From Desmonostoc muscorum FACHB-395 (GTDB lineage: Bacteria; Cyanobacteriota; Cyanobacteriia; Cyanobacteriales; Nostocaceae), in contig NZ_JACJSF010000013.1 in the NCBI RefSeq assembly GCF_014698035.1, positions 87,723-151,722 of the forward strand: DNA of 64,000 nt. Reading direction: 5' to 3'. Shown here in pieces: positions 15,926-24,731 of the stretch (its first letter is position 1; each line of letters opens with the position of its first letter). The notes under the pieces were generated by a model, which worked only from the letters and a program-made list of their open reading frames with translations, did no database searches and had not been told where the DNA came from. A program made the translations under genes and the position numbers.

Positions 15926-16873
15926 ATGGCTAAAATTATCGTTACTGGAGCAGCCGGCTTTATTGGTTCTCACCTTGTAGACATCTTGCTACAACAAGGG
16001 GAAGAAGTAATTGGGATTGATGAATTCAATGATTATTACGATCCTATGTTAAAGCGTAAGAATGTTGCACACTTACATAGCTCACCTGGCTTTACATTAA
16101 TCGAAGCAGATATTCAGTTTTTAGATTGGCAGGAACTCTTAAAAGATGTTGATGTCGTTTACCATCAAGCAGCACAAGCAGGTGTTAGGGCAAGCTGGGG
16201 TAAGGCTTTTCGAGGTTACACAGAACGAAATATTAATGCTACGCAAGTTCTGCTAGAAGCGGCTAAAGATGCAAAACAATTGAAAAGATTAGTGTTTGCT
16301 TCTTCGTCAAGTGTATATGGTGATGCAGAGACTTTACCCACTCACGAAGGAATTTGTCCTGAACCTGTTTCTCCTTACGGCATTACTAAACTAGCGGCTG
16401 AAACTTTGTGCAGACTGTATTACAAAAACTTTGGTGTGCCATCTGTATCATTGCGGTATTTCACAGTCTATGGGCCTAAACAACGCCCAGATATGGCATT
16501 TCATAAGTTCTTTAAATCCATTTTGCAGGATGAAGCGATTCCTATTTACGGTGATGGACAGCAAACGCGGGAGTTTACATTTGTTGGTGATATCGTCGCC
16601 GCCAATTTAGCGGCTGCCTCCACACCCCAAGCAGTGGGAGAAATTTTTAATATCGGTGGTGGTAGCAGGGTGGTTTTAGCAGAAGTCTTAGATACGATTG
16701 AAGAAATCGTTGGGAAACCAATCAAAAGAAACCACATAGAAAAAGCGATGGGAGATGCACGCCACACTGCTGCTGATGTATCTAAAGCACAGAAAATTCT
16801 GGGATATCAGCCACAAGTCTCTCTAAGAGAGGGTTTAACGCAGGAATGGCAGTGGATTAAGTCGTTGTATTAA
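15926..16873 (+). CDS. NAD-dependent nucleotide-sugar epimerase/dehydratase
   Basis: An extended short-chain dehydrogenase of 315 residues. The Rossmann motif is TGAAGFIGSH (7-16), the acidic ribose binder is D32, and the catalytic set is S127/S128 in FASSSSVYGD with Y151 and K155 in SPYGITK. The sequence HQAAQAGVRASWG is typical of the UDP-glucose/UDP-glucuronate 4-epimerase branch. The product probably feeds exopolysaccharide or envelope glycan synthesis, but the exact sugar cannot be read off. Monocistronic, followed directly by two inverted-repeat elements. Confidence 0.85.
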   Translation: MAKIIVTGAAGFIGSHLVDILLQQGEEVIGIDEFNDYYDPMLKRKNVAHLHSSPGFTLIEADIQFLDWQELLKDVDVVYHQAAQAGVRASWGKAFRGYTERNINATQVLLEAAKDAKQLKRLVFASSSSVYGDAETLPTHEGICPEPVSPYGITKLAAETLCRLYYKNFGVPSVSLRYFTVYGPKQRPDMAFHKFFKSILQDEAIPIYGDGQQTREFTFVGDIVAANLAAASTPQAVGEIFNIGGGSRVVLAEVLDTIEEIVGKPIKRNHIEKAMGDARHTAADVSKAQKILGYQPQVSLREGLTQEWQWIKSLY

Positions 16874-16884
16874 AGGGTATGGGG

Positions 16885-17034
16885 GAATGGCACTAAGAAA
16901 AGCTGAAACCTGGTCAGGGCAGGGTGTGGGAGGACGGGGAAGAAGTCTTACCCCCACACTCCCCACACTCCCCACACAGCCCACACTCAAAAAGCAAGTT
17001 ATATCAGGGCTTTGCGATTAACTTAGTGCCATTC
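16885..17034. repeat. MITE-like element with 13-bp inverted ends
   Basis: The 13-bp perfect inverted ends are GAATGGCACTAAG (16885-16897) and CTTAGTGCCATTC (17022-17034). The interior carries GGTGTGGGAGGACGGGG and its C-rich counterpart CCCACACTCCCCACACTCC, which can fold on itself. The same G-rich/C-rich interior is found in the element at 30306-30453, with different ends. Non-coding. Confidence 0.7.
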
Positions 17035-17147
17035 GGGTATGGGGCATTGGTTATTTTCCTTTAAGACTTACGTACAAAATATCCCCCAACCCTTTTAAAA
17101 AGGGTTAGGGGGATCTAAAAGTGCCTCAAGTCACAGCGAAACACTTA

Positions 17148-17240
17148 TAGGACTTACGCAAAATATCTCTCAAACTCTTATTTCTCCGTGTCCTCTGCGC
17201 CTCTGTGGTTAGTTATTCCGTAACTCTTGCGTAAGTCCTA
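17148..17240. repeat. MITE-like element, TAGGACTTACGCA ends, copy A
   Basis: Perfect 13-bp inverted ends TAGGACTTACGCA (17148-17160) and TGCGTAAGTCCTA (17228-17240) flank a CCTCTGCGCCTCTGTGG core. A second, longer member with the same ends is at 43181-43320. A related half end (AAGACTTACGTAC) is at 17064. The element sits between the epimerase gene and the end of modA. Confidence 0.7.
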
Positions 17241-17270
17241 ACTTATTCAAATGAACTCTTAAGCTTCTTG

Positions 17271-18065
17271 CTAACTTACAAGAAACCCATATTTTTTGAG
17301 TACTGTCTTGGCTTCACTGCCAGATAAAAATTGGATAAACTCTTTGGCTGCTGGAATATTTTTACTGCTTTTAATTACTGCCATTGGATAGACAATTGGT
17401 GAGTGAAACTTATCGTCAGCAGCAACTACGACTTTTACCTTGTTGGAAATTTTGGCATCAGTAGCATAAACTAAACCCGCTTCAGCGTTACCACTTTCTA
17501 CTGCTGCCAAAACTTGACGCACGTTGTTAGCAAAGACTAATTTGGGCTTTACCTGATTATAAAGTTTCAATTTCTTTAAGACTTGCTCCCCATATTGACC
17601 GGCGGGTACACTTCTGGGTTCACCGATCGCAATTTTTTTAATCTTACTATCTGTTAAATTGTAGAAACTAGTGATGCCAACAACATCCTGAGCCACAATC
17701 AAGACTAGACGGTTATTTGCCAAGTTAGCACGGCTACCTGTTACCAAAAGTCCTTTTTGTTCTAGGGCATCCACTTGCTTTTTGCCAGCAGAAATAAAGA
17801 TATCTGCTGGGGCACCTTGCTCAATCTGTTGTTGCAAGGCACCAGAAGCCCCAAAATTATAATTAATGTTGACATCTGATTTACTTTGTTGGTACAGAGG
17901 CTTAATTTCTTCTAGTGCCTCTTTTAAGCTGGCGGCTGCGGAGACGAGGATAGTGCTGTTTGATTGCGCTATTACCGGAGAAGGATTAACTAACGGTAAA
18001 CCAATTGCCAGGAGCAAACCAGCAACTGCTATACCCAATAAGCCAAAAATTTGTCTTCTTTTCAT
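17271..18065 (-). CDS. modA: Molybdate ABC transporter substrate-binding protein ModA
   Basis: A 264-residue periplasmic binding protein. The signal peptide is MKRRQIFGLLGIAVAGLLLA with a cut near VIAQS (33-35). The mature protein opens with the ModA signature SAAASLKEALEEI, where the serine contacts the oxyanion, and continues with NFGASGALQQQIEQGAPADI and ADIFISAGKKQ, then LVYATDAK near 200. ModA delivers molybdate to ModBC for molybdenum cofactor and, in heterocystous strains, nitrogenase FeMo-co. No modB or modC is adjacent here, so the permease must be elsewhere. The upstream 330 bp contain GAGGAATTTTATATT but no clear riboswitch or ModE-type site. Confidence 0.88.
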   Translation of the reverse strand: MKRRQIFGLLGIAVAGLLLAIGLPLVNPSPVIAQSNSTILVSAAASLKEALEEIKPLYQQSKSDVNINYNFGASGALQQQIEQGAPADIFISAGKKQVDALEQKGLLVTGSRANLANNRLVLIVAQDVVGITSFYNLTDSKIKKIAIGEPRSVPAGQYGEQVLKKLKLYNQVKPKLVFANNVRQVLAAVESGNAEAGLVYATDAKISNKVKVVVAADDKFHSPIVYPMAVIKSSKNIPAAKEFIQFLSGSEAKTVLKKYGFLVS

Positions 18066-18395
18066 AGAAAAGGCGTTTGAGAAATTTCTTCCATAAAACT
18101 GATGCTAGGTAAAATAATACCAAACATACCAACATATAACCAACTATATCGGTAATTACTTTTTCCCTAAGCCTTCTAGATGAATTAACTCATAAGCCAG
18201 AATCTGGCAACTCAAAGGCATCCGTAATTGCAAAACTGCATTCTGAGAAAGGGCGAATCATACCCCTCTAGGAGGAATTTTATATTTTACAGTTAAAAAC
18301 TGCTGAAAGATCGCGGTAAGCTAGTTGGAATTATCACTGAATTGTGTCAATAAATTGTCAAATTAACTGCTCAGTTTTCTGGGGTGAAATTTGCG
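18066..18395. other. Divergent promoter region of modA and the radical SAM gene
   Basis: This 330-bp stretch separates two divergent genes, so both promoters should lie here. It is AT-rich next to modA (ATAATACCAAACATACC). I see no tRNA, no repeat element and no long palindrome, and no regulator site that I can name. Confidence 0.35.
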
Positions 18396-20051
18396 ATGAC
18401 CGTAAATCTTAAGTCTTTAGAGAATCCAACTTATATAGCGGCCGATTCCAAAACCGCTTCTAATACTAAGAGAAGCAGCTACGTTCCCTCGAACCATCGA
18501 CGCATTCTTTGCATCTTTCCTAAATACAGCCGCTCTTTTGGTACTTTTCATTACGCCTATCCATTGATGGGTAATGTTCGGGCTTTTATGCCACCCCAAG
18601 GTATTTTAATTGTGGCTGCCTATTTACCTCAAAAATGGGAAGTGCGGTTTATTGATGAGAATGTCAAATCAGCAACCAGGGCTGATTACCAATGGGCTGA
18701 TGTGGTAATTGTGAGTGGAATGCATATCCAAAAACCACAGATTAATCAAATTAATGAACTTGCCCATCGAGCCGGGAAAATCACAGTGGTGGGTGGCCCT
18801 TCGGTATCTGGGTGTCCAGAATATTATCCTGAATTTGACATTTTACATTTGGGTGAGTTGGGAGATGCTAGCGATCGCATGATCGAGTATCTAGACCAAA
18901 ACTTAGAACGTCCTCAAAGGCAAATCCGCTTTGAAACGAAGGAACGTTTGCCTTTAACAGAGTTTCCAACTCCAGCTTATCATTTGCTGGATATCGATGA
19001 TTATTTTCTGGCAAATGTGCAGTTTTCTAGTGGTTGCCCTTATCGCTGCGAGTTTTGTGATATTCCAGAACTCTATGGCAACAGTCCCCGGATGAAAACA
19101 CCAGAGCAAGTGGTTGCCGAGCTAGATGCAATGCGACAATCTGGCAATTTGGGGGCAGTGTATTTTGTCGATGATAACTTTGTTGGCGATCGCCGAGCTG
19201 CCATGAAGTTACTTCCTCACCTCATTGACTGGCAAAAACGCAATGGCTACCCCATCCAGTTTGCCTGTGAAGCAACTCTCAACCTAGCCCAAACTCCAAA
19301 ACTGCTGGAGATGATGCGCGAAGCCTATTTCTGCACGATCTTTTGCGGTATCGAAACACCTGAGCCAGATGCTCTCCATGCTATTTCTAAAGATCAAAAT
19401 CTGAGTATGCCAATTTTAAAAGCAATTCAGGTTTTAAATAGCTATGGCATGGAAGTAGTATCAGGAATCATCATCGGGTTAGATACAGATACACCAGAAA
19501 CAGCAGACCGAATTATTGAATTTATTCGGGCATCTCAAATTCCTATGTTGACAATTAATCTACTTCATGCTTTGCCTAGAACTCCGTTATGGCGGAGATT
19601 AGAAGCAGAAGGACGGCTCGTATTTGATGAAAGCCGGGAATCAAATGTTGAGTTTTTGATGCCCTACGAGCAAGTTGTCGAGATGTGGCGGCGCTGTATT
19701 ACAACTGCTTATGAGCCGGAATTTTTATATGAGCGGTTTGCTTACAATATGGAACACACCTATCCAAATCGCATCGAAGTACCTAACAGTCCTGCTCGCA
19801 CTTCTGGGGCTAATATCCGTAAAGGTTTAACTTATTTAACTAATATTTTGCTGCGGATAGGCTTATTTAGTAACTATCGTCAGACTTTCTGGAAAATGGC
19901 CAAGCCAGCACTGAAAGCAGGTGATATTGAAAACCTGATTCACGTCGGACTTGTGGGACATCATTTGATTAAGTTTGCACAAGATTGTTCCAAAAACGAA
20001 GAATCGGCTTCGTTTTATTCACAAAAAATCCTCACAAAAGTTCGTAGCTAA
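18396..20051 (+). CDS. hpnP: B12-binding radical SAM protein, probable hopanoid C-2 methylase
   Basis: A cobalamin-binding domain (N-terminal 180 residues) is followed by a radical SAM domain with the 4Fe-4S cysteines in CPYRCEFC (codons 218-225 counted from the alternative GTG at 18384) and a DUF4070-type C-terminus. The N-terminal blocks SFGTFHYAYPLM, AFMPPQGILIVAAYLP and VRFIDENV match my recollection of HpnP, which methylates C-2 of hopanoids in outer and other membranes. The common cyanobacterial paralogues of this fold have a different N-terminus. ATG at 18396 was chosen over GTG at 18384. No other hopanoid gene is nearby, so the specific name is moderately certain and the B12-radical SAM call is firm. 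Confidence 0.7.
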   Translation: MTVNLKSLENPTYIAADSKTASNTKRSSYVPSNHRRILCIFPKYSRSFGTFHYAYPLMGNVRAFMPPQGILIVAAYLPQKWEVRFIDENVKSATRADYQWADVVIVSGMHIQKPQINQINELAHRAGKITVVGGPSVSGCPEYYPEFDILHLGELGDASDRMIEYLDQNLERPQRQIRFETKERLPLTEFPTPAYHLLDIDDYFLANVQFSSGCPYRCEFCDIPELYGNSPRMKTPEQVVAELDAMRQSGNLGAVYFVDDNFVGDRRAAMKLLPHLIDWQKRNGYPIQFACEATLNLAQTPKLLEMMREAYFCTIFCGIETPEPDALHAISKDQNLSMPILKAIQVLNSYGMEVVSGIIIGLDTDTPETADRIIEFIRASQIPMLTINLLHALPRTPLWRRLEAEGRLVFDESRESNVEFLMPYEQVVEMWRRCITTAYEPEFLYERFAYNMEHTYPNRIEVPNSPARTSGANIRKGLTYLTNILLRIGLFSNYRQTFWKMAKPALKAGDIENLIHVGLVGHHLIKFAQDCSKNEESASFYSQKILTKVRS

Positions 20052-20078
20052 CTCTCCAAACAAGGAACATCACATTAG

Positions 20079-20105
20079 TTATTCCCAGTCATAGGCTGGG
20101 AATAA
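20079..20105 (+). terminator. Hairpin downstream of the radical SAM gene
   Basis: A 10-bp perfect stem TTATTCCCAG (20079-20088) / CTGGGAATAA (20096-20105), 28 bp after the stop codon. There is no T-run, so it may be a weak terminator or an mRNA 3'-end stabiliser. Confidence 0.35.
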
Positions 20106-20233
20106 GATAACTCTCCACTTTTTTAGTTTAAGACCCCCACCAAATACTTGATTTAGTGGTGCAACAATTCAGTGGCGGGTCTGAATCCCCCACTGATTCA
20201 TTCTGACTCCTGAATTCTGAATTCTTCTTCAAT

Positions 20234-20689
20234 TTAACAGGGCATCAAAGTATTGAATCTCCCCAGTACAGCCATATCTTCTGCATCTAACTCCGTCGGA
20301 ATGCCACTGCGAATCAATTCCGAAAAGTCTTCATTGGGAACCATCACAGTCAACGTATACAAGCGAGTAGAACCAGTATTTTTAATCAAATGAGTCCCAG
20401 TGGGAGGAACTAATAAACTATCTCCAGCCTTGATCGTGGCACTCTTGCCGTCACACATAGCGATCGCTTCCCCTTTGAGGACAAAAAACATTTCCACCGC
20501 CCACTGATGGCGGTTTGGCGGTGTTTGTCCACCGATATCAAAAATTTCTATACAGCAAGTCAAAGAAGTATTAGCATTTGTCGAATCGAAGATAATTGCT
20601 AATCGATTAGAGTCATTAGGACTAATGCGATATACTTGGTAATCTTTGGGAGATTTGATAACCGGAATTACACAACGAGTAGCGTACAT
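20234..20689 (-). CDS. Cupin-domain protein
   Basis: A 151-residue cupin. The first motif is atypical: PPNRHQWAVEMFFVLKGEA keeps one histidine, the late glutamate and the glycine. The second is LLVPPTGTHLIKNTG with a histidine. The metal set is thus reduced to about three ligands, which is seen in ureidoglycolate- or ureidoglycine-type and many binding cupins, but the reaction is not assigned. It is near genes for a cysteine hydrolase, an amidohydrolase and a nucleoside transporter, so a role in purine or ureide breakdown is possible. It ends in CCIEI/TLMPC-type cysteine-containing sequence without clear meaning. Confidence 0.75.
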   Translation of the reverse strand: MYATRCVIPVIKSPKDYQVYRISPNDSNRLAIIFDSTNANTSLTCCIEIFDIGGQTPPNRHQWAVEMFFVLKGEAIAMCDGKSATIKAGDSLLVPPTGTHLIKNTGSTRLYTLTVMVPNEDFSELIRSGIPTELDAEDMAVLGRFNTLMPC

Positions 20690-20808
20690 TTATTTATCCC
20701 CTCTAAAGTTATTGATGGGTATGAAAATTCCTAAAATCCAAGTCTTGAATATTAAGTTGTGAGTTGTCAGGAATGATGCAAACAATAGCCACAAAGAAAG
20801 ATTTTCAG

Positions 20809-20849
20809 GTAGGGACAATTCATTAATTAATTGCCCCTACCGCGTGGGT
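20809..20849. repeat. REP-like palindrome, GGGGCAATTxATxAATTGCCCC type
   Basis: GTAGGGACAATTCATTAATT runs into AATTGCCCCTACCGCGTGG. Related copies are at 34995-35036 and 35998-36038 (AGCAATTCATGAATTGCCCC type). All three are intergenic. Confidence 0.6.
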
Positions 20850-20961
20850 TATGCGTAAGTTCTAAGTTGTATAAATGAAAAAATCACTAATTGTTAAACA
20901 CTAAATACTCCTCATTCAACCAATTTTGAATTTTGGATTGAAGGAAAAATCTAAAATCTAA

Positions 20962-21741
20962 TCACTCCTCATTCTTTTGCAGCGCTGTTAAAATCTCTTG
21001 GGAGTCAGTGACAAAACCGAAGCATTGTTTAACATTGTACAACGTTGCTAGCCAACAATATTCAGGCGAAGTCGTAGCGCTACAATCTTTAACTAACACA
21101 CAGTCATATCCTAAGAAATTGGCATCACATAAGGTAGCTAGCACGCATTGATCGGCATTAACACCAGCAAAAAATAATGTTGTGCTTCCCAGATTCCGCA
21201 AGATACTATCTAATGGGGTATCCCAAAACCCACTCATGCGATATTTGTCCACACGAATATCTTCAGGAAGCTGTTCTAGTTCGTCTACTACTGCCGCGGC
21301 CCAACTACCCGCCATTAGGACTCTTGCACCATTGCTTGGTAGTGGATCGCCTAATCCCACACCTGCCCCTGTGGGGTTATAGACATGACGCGAACCAGCA
21401 CTAATATTGAGTAAGTCAGGGCGATTCCCCCAATTTATCCAAATGACTGGAACACCCGCGTCACGAAGTTCTGGAAGTAAGTTATTCAAAGGTTTAATAG
21501 GCTGACGTGCTGGAGTTACATCCACGCCAATATGCGCTAACCAGCCATCAGGGTGACAGAAGTCGTTTTGCATATCAATGACGAGGATAGCGGCTTTTGC
21601 CAAATCCAAACGCAGGGTTTTAGTTTCTGTTGATAAAATAACGGGTTGTGGGGGTTTTTGAGGACGAGTGATATCTGCGATCGCATCATTCACTGTCCAC
21701 GCATTTGGTGAGACTCCCAATGTCCGAAAAGGCAAATTCAT
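20962..21741 (-). CDS. Cysteine hydrolase, isochorismatase-like family
   Basis: 259 residues. The catalytic triad of the family is present: D56 in VIDMQNDF, K166 in RVDKYRMSGFWDT and nucleophile C199 in AGVNADQCVLAT. The fold is shared by RutB (peroxyureidoacrylate/ureidoacrylate amidohydrolase), nicotinamidase and N-carbamoylsarcosine amidase. The FAGVNADQCV and SGFWDTPLD patterns are closest to the RutB/carbamoyl-amide hydrolases. With the divergent amidohydrolase (start 81 bp away) and the nucleoside transporter, a role in opening or de-amidating nucleobase breakdown products is the best inference. Its 40-residue N-terminal extension before the fold is longer than usual. Confidence 0.82.
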   Translation of the reverse strand: MNLPFRTLGVSPNAWTVNDAIADITRPQKPPQPVILSTETKTLRLDLAKAAILVIDMQNDFCHPDGWLAHIGVDVTPARQPIKPLNNLLPELRDAGVPVIWINWGNRPDLLNISAGSRHVYNPTGAGVGLGDPLPSNGARVLMAGSWAAAVVDELEQLPEDIRVDKYRMSGFWDTPLDSILRNLGSTTLFFAGVNADQCVLATLCDANFLGYDCVLVKDCSATTSPEYCWLATLYNVKQCFGFVTDSQEILTALQKNEE

Positions 21742-21822
21742 AAAATTGCAATACCCTACACCATTTTCTATCTTGTAACTTGAAATTCAGTTGAAAATAC
21801 AATTACTTAATCAAGGTTAAAT

Positions 21823-23244
21823 ATGGTAAATTTCACTATTCAGAATGTTTTAATTGCCGCCAGTGATGATTATGCAACGGTAGATGTACAGATTGTAGAT
21901 GGGGCAATAGCTGCAATTGCCCCCAATCTACCAGTAATCGGCACTGTCATAGATGGCAAAAATAAACTGCTGCTACCTGGTTTTTTCAACGCTCACACCC
22001 ACTCATCAGAGATGTGGCAACGGGGAATCATGTCAGTTTTGCCTTTAGAATTATGGTTGGCGGAACTGTATGATTTTGCCCCCCTCGACACTGAACAGGT
22101 TTATCTCAGCGCCTTGGGTACTGCGGTAGAAACCTTGCTTTCTGGCGGTACGAGTGTAGTAGATCACCTAGTGTTAATTCCCGGACTTGAGTTAGAAACG
22201 ATCGCCACTGCAACCCGCGCTTACAGAGAAGTTGGGATTCGCGCCTTTATCGCCCCCTTAATTCAAGATGAATCCCTTAGTGCAGGGCTTCCATCTGGAG
22301 AATCAGCAAGAACTCATGAACCTTATCATCGTTCAACTGCGGCAACATTGGAAATTATCGAAGAGGCGGTGAGACAGTTTCATCGTCCAGATGAAGGTGT
22401 AAATATTTTGGTCGCACCAACGGGAATACAATTGTGTACTGATGCTTTATTTACAGGATGTATCGAGTTAAGCGATCGCTATAATCTTTGTCGTCACTCC
22501 CATTTACTCGAAACTAGGGCACAGGAAAAACTTGCTCAAGAAAAGTACGGTTGTACTGCCGTGGAACATTTGAAAAGAATCGGGTTTTTGAGCGATGCCT
22601 GCGGCGGGCTACGCCAACGCACAACTCTAGCTCATTGCGTCTGGTTAAATGATGCTGATATCGCCATCCTCGCCGAAACTCAATCTACAGTTGTTCATAA
22701 TCCTTTAAGTAATTTACGTTTAGGTAGTGGCATCGCCCCTATTTTAAAATATCGCCAAGCTGGAGTAAATGTAACTTTTGGTTGCGATGGTGCTTCAAGT
22801 AATGACTCTCAAGATTTGCTAGAAGCCATTAAAATGGGTTCTATTTTACATAATATTACAGACTCAGATTATCAACACTGGATTACACCCCGGCAAGCAG
22901 TAGAGATGGCATCTTTAGGAGGTGCAAAGGGACTGAATTTGGCAGACAAACTCGGTTCCCTTACTGTAGGAAAACAAGCAGATTTAGTACTTTATGACCT
23001 CACCAATTTATCATTGCTCCCGCGTACAGACCCCATTGGTTTATTGGTTTTAGGCCGTCCTACCAATGTTGTTAATAGTGCTTGGGTGAATGGCAAGCAA
23101 ATTGTTGCTGATGGTAAAATTACCACAATTAACGTTGATGAATTGCGGCAAGAATTATTTAATCGCAGTCAATGGGAGACAAAGCGCAAGTCTGAAACCG
23201 TCGCGCAAATTGAAGCACATTATCGCACGGTTATGGGGTTATGA
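21823..23244 (+). CDS. Amidohydrolase, ATZ/TRZ-type deaminase family
   Basis: A 473-residue metal-dependent deaminase or hydrolase. Metal ligands are H58 and H60 (NAHTH), H227 (CRHSHLLET), H271 (LAHCVWL) and D322 (GCDGASSND). The family includes guanine, 8-oxoguanine, adenosine-analogue and triazine deaminases, and the substrate cannot be chosen from sequence. The N- and C-termini form the usual composite beta domain (SLTVGKQADLVLYDL). Residues about 257-267 (DACGGLRQRT) are encoded by a Nostoc-type dispersed repeat (22596-22620), an in-frame insertion between a helix and the H271 strand. Divergent from the cysteine hydrolase and upstream of a CNT transporter. Confidence 0.85.
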   Translation: MVNFTIQNVLIAASDDYATVDVQIVDGAIAAIAPNLPVIGTVIDGKNKLLLPGFFNAHTHSSEMWQRGIMSVLPLELWLAELYDFAPLDTEQVYLSALGTAVETLLSGGTSVVDHLVLIPGLELETIATATRAYREVGIRAFIAPLIQDESLSAGLPSGESARTHEPYHRSTAATLEIIEEAVRQFHRPDEGVNILVAPTGIQLCTDALFTGCIELSDRYNLCRHSHLLETRAQEKLAQEKYGCTAVEHLKRIGFLSDACGGLRQRTTLAHCVWLNDADIAILAETQSTVVHNPLSNLRLGSGIAPILKYRQAGVNVTFGCDGASSNDSQDLLEAIKMGSILHNITDSDYQHWITPRQAVEMASLGGAKGLNLADKLGSLTVGKQADLVLYDLTNLSLLPRTDPIGLLVLGRPTNVVNSAWVNGKQIVADGKITTINVDELRQELFNRSQWETKRKSETVAQIEAHYRTVMGL

Positions 23245-23327
23245 AACACAAATAAATACGGTTTTGTAACAAGATATGAATTTGCGATCGCTAATTTCTT
23301 GTTTACAGCATCAAAACTCTAGTCATT

Positions 23328-23416
23328 AAACATCTCCAGAAATTAATTATGCGTTGCCTGAAACCCTTGTAGAGACGTTGCAATGCAACGTCTCTACGTT
23401 CTTTTTCGGAGATGTC
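23328..23416. repeat. MITE-like hairpin element, copy B
   Basis: Same element as 4378-4462: left AACATCTCCAGAAATTAATT, right TTTTTCGGAGATGTCT, with hairpin arms GTAGAGACGTTGCA (23369-23382) and TGCAACGTCTCTAC (23384-23397). It lies 87 bp before the transporter start, and a spurious longer reading frame of that gene begins inside it. It could affect transporter mRNA folding or transcription. Confidence 0.7.
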
Positions 23417-23502
23417 TATTGACTACAAAGCCACAAAACAAGGCAGATTTTTGTGTATGCTTTGTGTCCAAGTGCCTTAGCGATACTTTTTTGGGAGTAA
23501 AT

Positions 23503-24711
23503 ATGGAACGCGCCATCTCTGCGTTAGGAATCTTAGTTTTTATCGGTATATCCTACGGTTTTTCGGTTAATCGTCAAGCGGTGCGTTGGCGCATAGTGGC
23601 ATGGGGTTTGGGATTAGAATTTGCATTGGCGCTGGTGATTCTTAAAACTCCTTGGGGTTTGACTGTGTTTAAATTTCTGGGAGATTTTGTCAGCAAATTT
23701 TTAGCATTTTCTGATGTTGGTGCCAAATTTGTCTTTGGAGAAAATTTTAAGGATCATTTCTTTGCCTTCCAAGTGCTGCCGACAATTATCTTTTTCTCTG
23801 CCTTTATCAGTGTCTTATATTACTACGGCATTTTACAGCGAGTGGTAAATGTGATGGCGTGGGTAATGATGAAGACGTTGAAAACATCGGGTTCTGAATC
23901 TTTATCCTGTGCGGGTAACATCTTTTTAGGGCCAACAGAGTCAGCACTGATGGTTAAACCCTATATAGCAAAGATGACGCAATCAGAACTTCATGCCGTG
24001 ATGACGGGTGGTTTTGCCACAATTGCAGGTGGAGTACTAGGGGCATATCTTTCTTTTGGGATACCAGCAGAACACCTAATTGCTGCTTTTTTTATGACTG
24101 CTCCCACATCATTGGTAGTATCAAAATTGCTGTATCCAGAAACAGAAGTATCAGAGACACTTGGTGAAGTAAAGGCAGATGTAAAAACCAATTATGTAAA
24201 TGCAATTGATGCTGCTACAGCTGGAGCAATTGACGGCGTGAAGCTAGCGGTTAATGTTGGGGTAATAATTATCGCCTTTTTAGGATTATTGGCTGCTTTA
24301 AATGCACTGCTGGGATGGTTGGGCGCATTTGTGAGTTTACCGCAACTGTCATTACAGTTGATTTTGTCTATTTTTATGGCTCCCGTAGCATGGTTAATGG
24401 GCGTACCTTGGGCTGATTGTCAGCAAGTGGGGGCTTTGTTGGGTACAAAGACAATTCTCAATGAGTTTATTGCTTTTTTGGATTTGAAGGCACTAATTGA
24501 AAGTGGTAAAATTTCCCAACGTGCAGTAATTATTGCGACTTACGCCTTATGTAACTTTGCAAATATAGGTTCAATTGGCATTACTATTGGCGGCATTACT
24601 GGGATAGCACCTAATCGCCAGCATGATTTAGCTCGTATGGGTGTAAGATCAATGATTGGCGGATCATTGGCGGGTTTTATCACCGCTTGCATTGCTGGGA
24701 TGCTGATTTGA
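23503..24711 (+). CDS. Concentrative nucleoside transporter (NupC/CNT family)
   Basis: A 402-residue inner-membrane symporter. It has the CNT layout of about ten helices and re-entrant loops, with the signature GSESLSCAGNIFLGPTESAL near the middle and the mirrored FANIGSIGITIGGITGIAPNR in the second repeat, both of which hold the nucleoside and sodium/proton sites. The start at ATG 23503 is chosen because GGGAG precedes it by seven bases. The frame is open further upstream, but that part is polar and runs into a repeat element. It is co-oriented with the amidohydrolase, consistent with uptake and breakdown of nucleosides as a nitrogen source. Confidence 0.88.
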   Translation: MERAISALGILVFIGISYGFSVNRQAVRWRIVAWGLGLEFALALVILKTPWGLTVFKFLGDFVSKFLAFSDVGAKFVFGENFKDHFFAFQVLPTIIFFSAFISVLYYYGILQRVVNVMAWVMMKTLKTSGSESLSCAGNIFLGPTESALMVKPYIAKMTQSELHAVMTGGFATIAGGVLGAYLSFGIPAEHLIAAFFMTAPTSLVVSKLLYPETEVSETLGEVKADVKTNYVNAIDAATAGAIDGVKLAVNVGVIIIAFLGLLAALNALLGWLGAFVSLPQLSLQLILSIFMAPVAWLMGVPWADCQQVGALLGTKTILNEFIAFLDLKALIESGKISQRAVIIATYALCNFANIGSIGITIGGITGIAPNRQHDLARMGVRSMIGGSLAGFITACIAGMLI

Positions 24712-24731
24712 AGAAGAAATTAGGAGTAAGA

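Noticed and set aside
16885..17240. Insertion sequence
   Set aside because: Only short inverted ends and non-coding interiors are present; no transposase frame exists, so these are listed as MITE-like repeats.
23383..23502. Longer N-terminus of the nucleoside transporter
   Set aside because: The extra 40 codons are encoded by a MITE-like element and have no hydrophobic pattern; GGGAG precedes the ATG at 23503.
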